From positions 1 through 6,622 of the forward strand of contig JACDAH010000406.1 in the NCBI GenBank assembly GCA_013695505.1: a stretch of DNA of 6,622 nt, given 5' to 3'. Shown in pieces: positions 5,034 through 6,622 of this stretch. Made by a program: the position numbers and the translations under genes. A model generated the notes under the pieces. The model was given only the letters and a program-made list of their open reading frames with translations, had not been told where the DNA came from and did not search any database. The DNA comes from Chloroflexota bacterium (GTDB lineage: Bacteria > Chloroflexota > Limnocylindria > Limnocylindrales > CSP1-4). The first letter of the stretch is position 1; every line of letters starts with the position of its first letter.

Positions 5034-6622
5034 ATGCTCGGCCAGGCGTCGCCGCCGATCGTGGCACAGCTCCGCAACTCGAGCGACCTCGCGGTCGACG
5101 TCCTGGAGAATGGCTCGATCTTCGCGATCCGCCACCGCGACATCCTCGTGAACCAGGTCCTCGGCAGCGGGCTCGAAGGCGGCCTGGCCAACCTTTTCCT
5201 GCGACGTCGCAGCCGAGCCGGCATCGAGAGCCGGCCGCTGCTCGGGCCACAAGCGGTCGGTCGGTTCCGCGCCAGCGACGGGGGCGTAACCTGGGAGGGG
5301 TTCTTCGACGGACTCGACCATGTCTGCACTCTGCGCCTGGCCGCGACGGACGCGACCTGGTTCTGGACCGTGGCGGTGTCGAACACGACTGCCCATCGGC
5401 TGACCATCGATGTCGTGCTGGCCCAGGACCTCGGGATCGCCCAGGCGGCGGCAGTCCGCACGAGCGAGCTGTACACGAGCCAGTACATCGATCACACGAT
5501 CGTCGATGACGCCGCGCTCGGCCTGCTGCTGTGCTCTCGGCAAGGTCTGCCGCAGGACGGCGCGTTTCCGTGGGTCATGCACGGCTGCCTCGCGGGCGCG
5601 GTCGGCTACCTCACCGACGGGTTCCAGTTCCACGGCCTGGCGTCCAAGGCATCCGGCACGCCGTCCGCGCTCGCCCGCTCGGCGCTGCCGAACCAGACCT
5701 ACCAGTACGAGCTGGCCCTGCCGACTCTCCAGTCCAGGGCCGTCTCGATGGCAGCCGGGGCATCGGCAGAGATCACGTTCTTCGGAGCATTCGAGCCCGA
5801 TCATCCGGCCGCTTCGGACAGCTCGGATGTCCGTCATGCGCATGCGGCCGGCCGCGCGTTCCGTGGGCTGTCGAGCCGCTCGATCGAGCCGCCGCCGCAG
5901 CCGCAGCCGCGCTCCAGCAGCCTGTTCGACCGACCGGTCCTGTTCCAGAGCGACGACCTCGCGACCGCCGAGCTCGAGGCGGCGTTCGGTTCCGGATGGC
6001 GCCACGTCGAGCGTGCCAACGAGACCCTCTATTCCTTCTTCCACGGCGACCAGCAGCACGTCGTGCTCAGGGCCAAGGAGCTCGTCCAGGAGCGCCCGAC
6101 GGGGCACCTCCTGCGCTCGGGCCGCGACCTGCTGCCGAGCGACGCCACGCTCGCGGTCACGGCCTGGATGTTCGGCGTCTTCGCGTCGCAGCTGACGATC
6201 GGCAACACGTCGTTCCACAAGCTCCTCAGCGTATGTCGCAGCCCGCTCAACGTCCTCAAGTCGAGCGGCCTCCGGATCTTCATCAGGACCGACCGCGGCG
6301 ACGAGCTGCTCGGCGTCCCGTCGGCATTCGAGATGGGCCCGAGTGGTGCGGCCTGGCTGTACCGGGACCGCCGGCTCAGGATGATGATCCGGCTGGCCGT
6401 GTCGGTCGAGGAGCCGGTGTGCCGGCTGACCGTCGATGTCGAGGTGGGAGGGCCCATCGAGCTGATCGTCTGCCACAATATCGTGCTCGGCGAGCATGAG
6501 TTCGATCCGGTCGGTCCGATCGTGATCCACGAGGCGGACGGCAGGATCGAGCTTCGCCCGGACGCGACGAGCCTGCTGGGCCGGCGCTACCCGGAGGCGA
6601 GTTTCACCATCACGACCGATCC
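5034..6622 (+). CDS. GH94-type phosphorylase, probable 1,2-beta-oligoglucan phosphorylase (N-terminal part; truncated by window end)
   Basis: An uninterrupted frame codes 529 residues and is still open at the window end. It matches the N-terminal half of large GH94 enzymes of the 1,2-beta-oligoglucan phosphorylase group (about 1,100 residues), which convert sophorooligosaccharides plus phosphate to alpha-glucose 1-phosphate and a shorter chain. Recognisable blocks are LRNSSDLAVDVLENGSI at 13-29, LVNQVLGSGLEGGLANLFLR at 38-57, VRTSELYTSQYIDH at 141-154, YQYELALPTLQ at 223-233, SFFHGDQQHVVLRAKEL near 334-350, ERPTGH at 353-358, GNTSFHK at 390-396 and FEMG at 432-435. A Pro/Gln-rich stretch sits at 286-292. 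There is no signal peptide, so the protein should be cytoplasmic and act on imported sugars. The catalytic (alpha/alpha)6 barrel core and its general acid lie beyond the window. The start is chosen at ATG 5034 because homology begins soon after; TTG 5010 is in frame and possible, and neither has a clear Shine-Dalgarno. The beta-1,2 specificity comes from remembered family resemblance, not a search. Confidence 0.85.
   Translation, partial: MLGQASPPIVAQLRNSSDLAVDVLENGSIFAIRHRDILVNQVLGSGLEGGLANLFLRRRSRAGIESRPLLGPQAVGRFRASDGGVTWEGFFDGLDHVCTLRLAATDATWFWTVAVSNTTAHRLTIDVVLAQDLGIAQAAAVRTSELYTSQYIDHTIVDDAALGLLLCSRQGLPQDGAFPWVMHGCLAGAVGYLTDGFQFHGLASKASGTPSALARSALPNQTYQYELALPTLQSRAVSMAAGASAEITFFGAFEPDHPAASDSSDVRHAHAAGRAFRGLSSRSIEPPPQPQPRSSSLFDRPVLFQSDDLATAELEAAFGSGWRHVERANETLYSFFHGDQQHVVLRAKELVQERPTGHLLRSGRDLLPSDATLAVTAWMFGVFASQLTIGNTSFHKLLSVCRSPLNVLKSSGLRIFIRTDRGDELLGVPSAFEMGPSGAAWLYRDRRLRMMIRLAVSVEEPVCRLTVDVEVGGPIELIVCHNIVLGEHEFDPVGPIVIHEADGRIELRPDATSLLGRRYPEASFTITTD

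Noticed and set aside
5010..5038. TTGACT at 5010-5015 as a promoter -35 box for the GH94 gene
   Set aside because: At 17-base spacing the -10 position is GATGCT at 5033, a poor match that overlaps the start codon itself, so transcription would begin inside the gene.
3173..5488. Very long minus-strand open frame (771 codons) opposite the secreted enzyme and the GH94 start
   Set aside because: The translation is rich in Arg, Gly, Asp and Val without recognisable domains. It covers genes with clear family motifs on the other strand, as expected for GC-rich antisense shadows.
5531..6499. Plus-strand 322-codon frame overlapping the GH94 gene, and the similar one at 5410-6195
   Set aside because: Out-of-frame shadows. 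The GH94 frame carries the conserved blocks throughout and has no stop, so no frameshift is needed.
4809..6530. Minus-strand open frame of 573 codons opposite the GH94 gene
   Set aside because: Its codons are the direct complement of the GH94 codons; the product is low-complexity and Arg/Glu/Ala-rich, with no family resemblance.

Overview
This is a high-GC (visibly about two-thirds G+C) bacterial window in which every convincing gene is on the + strand in one compact, operon-like run. The first gene product carries a lipobox, the permeases are of the CUT1 carbohydrate type, and codons end overwhelmingly in G or C. This fits a high-GC soil or freshwater bacterium, for example a Chloroflexota or actinobacterial lineage, but no marker gene fixes the phylum.

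Layout: (1) 23-1342, a lipoprotein sugar-binding protein with its Shine-Dalgarno sequence inside the window; any promoter lies upstream of base 1. (2) 1344-2291 and 2335-3210, two CUT1 permeases of the MalF/UgpA and MalG/UgpE types. They are translationally coupled, the second through a 15-codon mini-ORF that fills the gap exactly. (3) 3296-4819, a secreted protein with the glycoamylase-like fold of PF10091, the fold of the GH144 beta-1,2-glucanases. (4) 4820-5033, a 214-base gap with GC-rich inverted repeats and a doubtful 65-codon frame. (5) 5034-6622, the first 529 residues of a large cytoplasmic GH94-type glycoside phosphorylase resembling 1,2-beta-oligoglucan (sophorooligosaccharide) phosphorylases; it runs off the window.

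Read together, this looks like a beta-1,2-glucan (or cyclic glucan/sophorooligosaccharide) scavenging locus. The secreted PF10091 enzyme would cut polymer outside the cell, the binding protein and permeases would import oligosaccharides, and the GH94 enzyme would phosphorolyse them to alpha-glucose 1-phosphate. Transporter, fold and family assignments come from recognised motifs. The beta-1,2 linkage is inferred from the pairing of the two enzymes. The transporter ATPase, any regulator and any beta-glucosidase are not in the window.

No tRNA, rRNA, CRISPR, insertion sequence or other mobile element was seen. Long open frames on the minus strand are GC-driven shadows.
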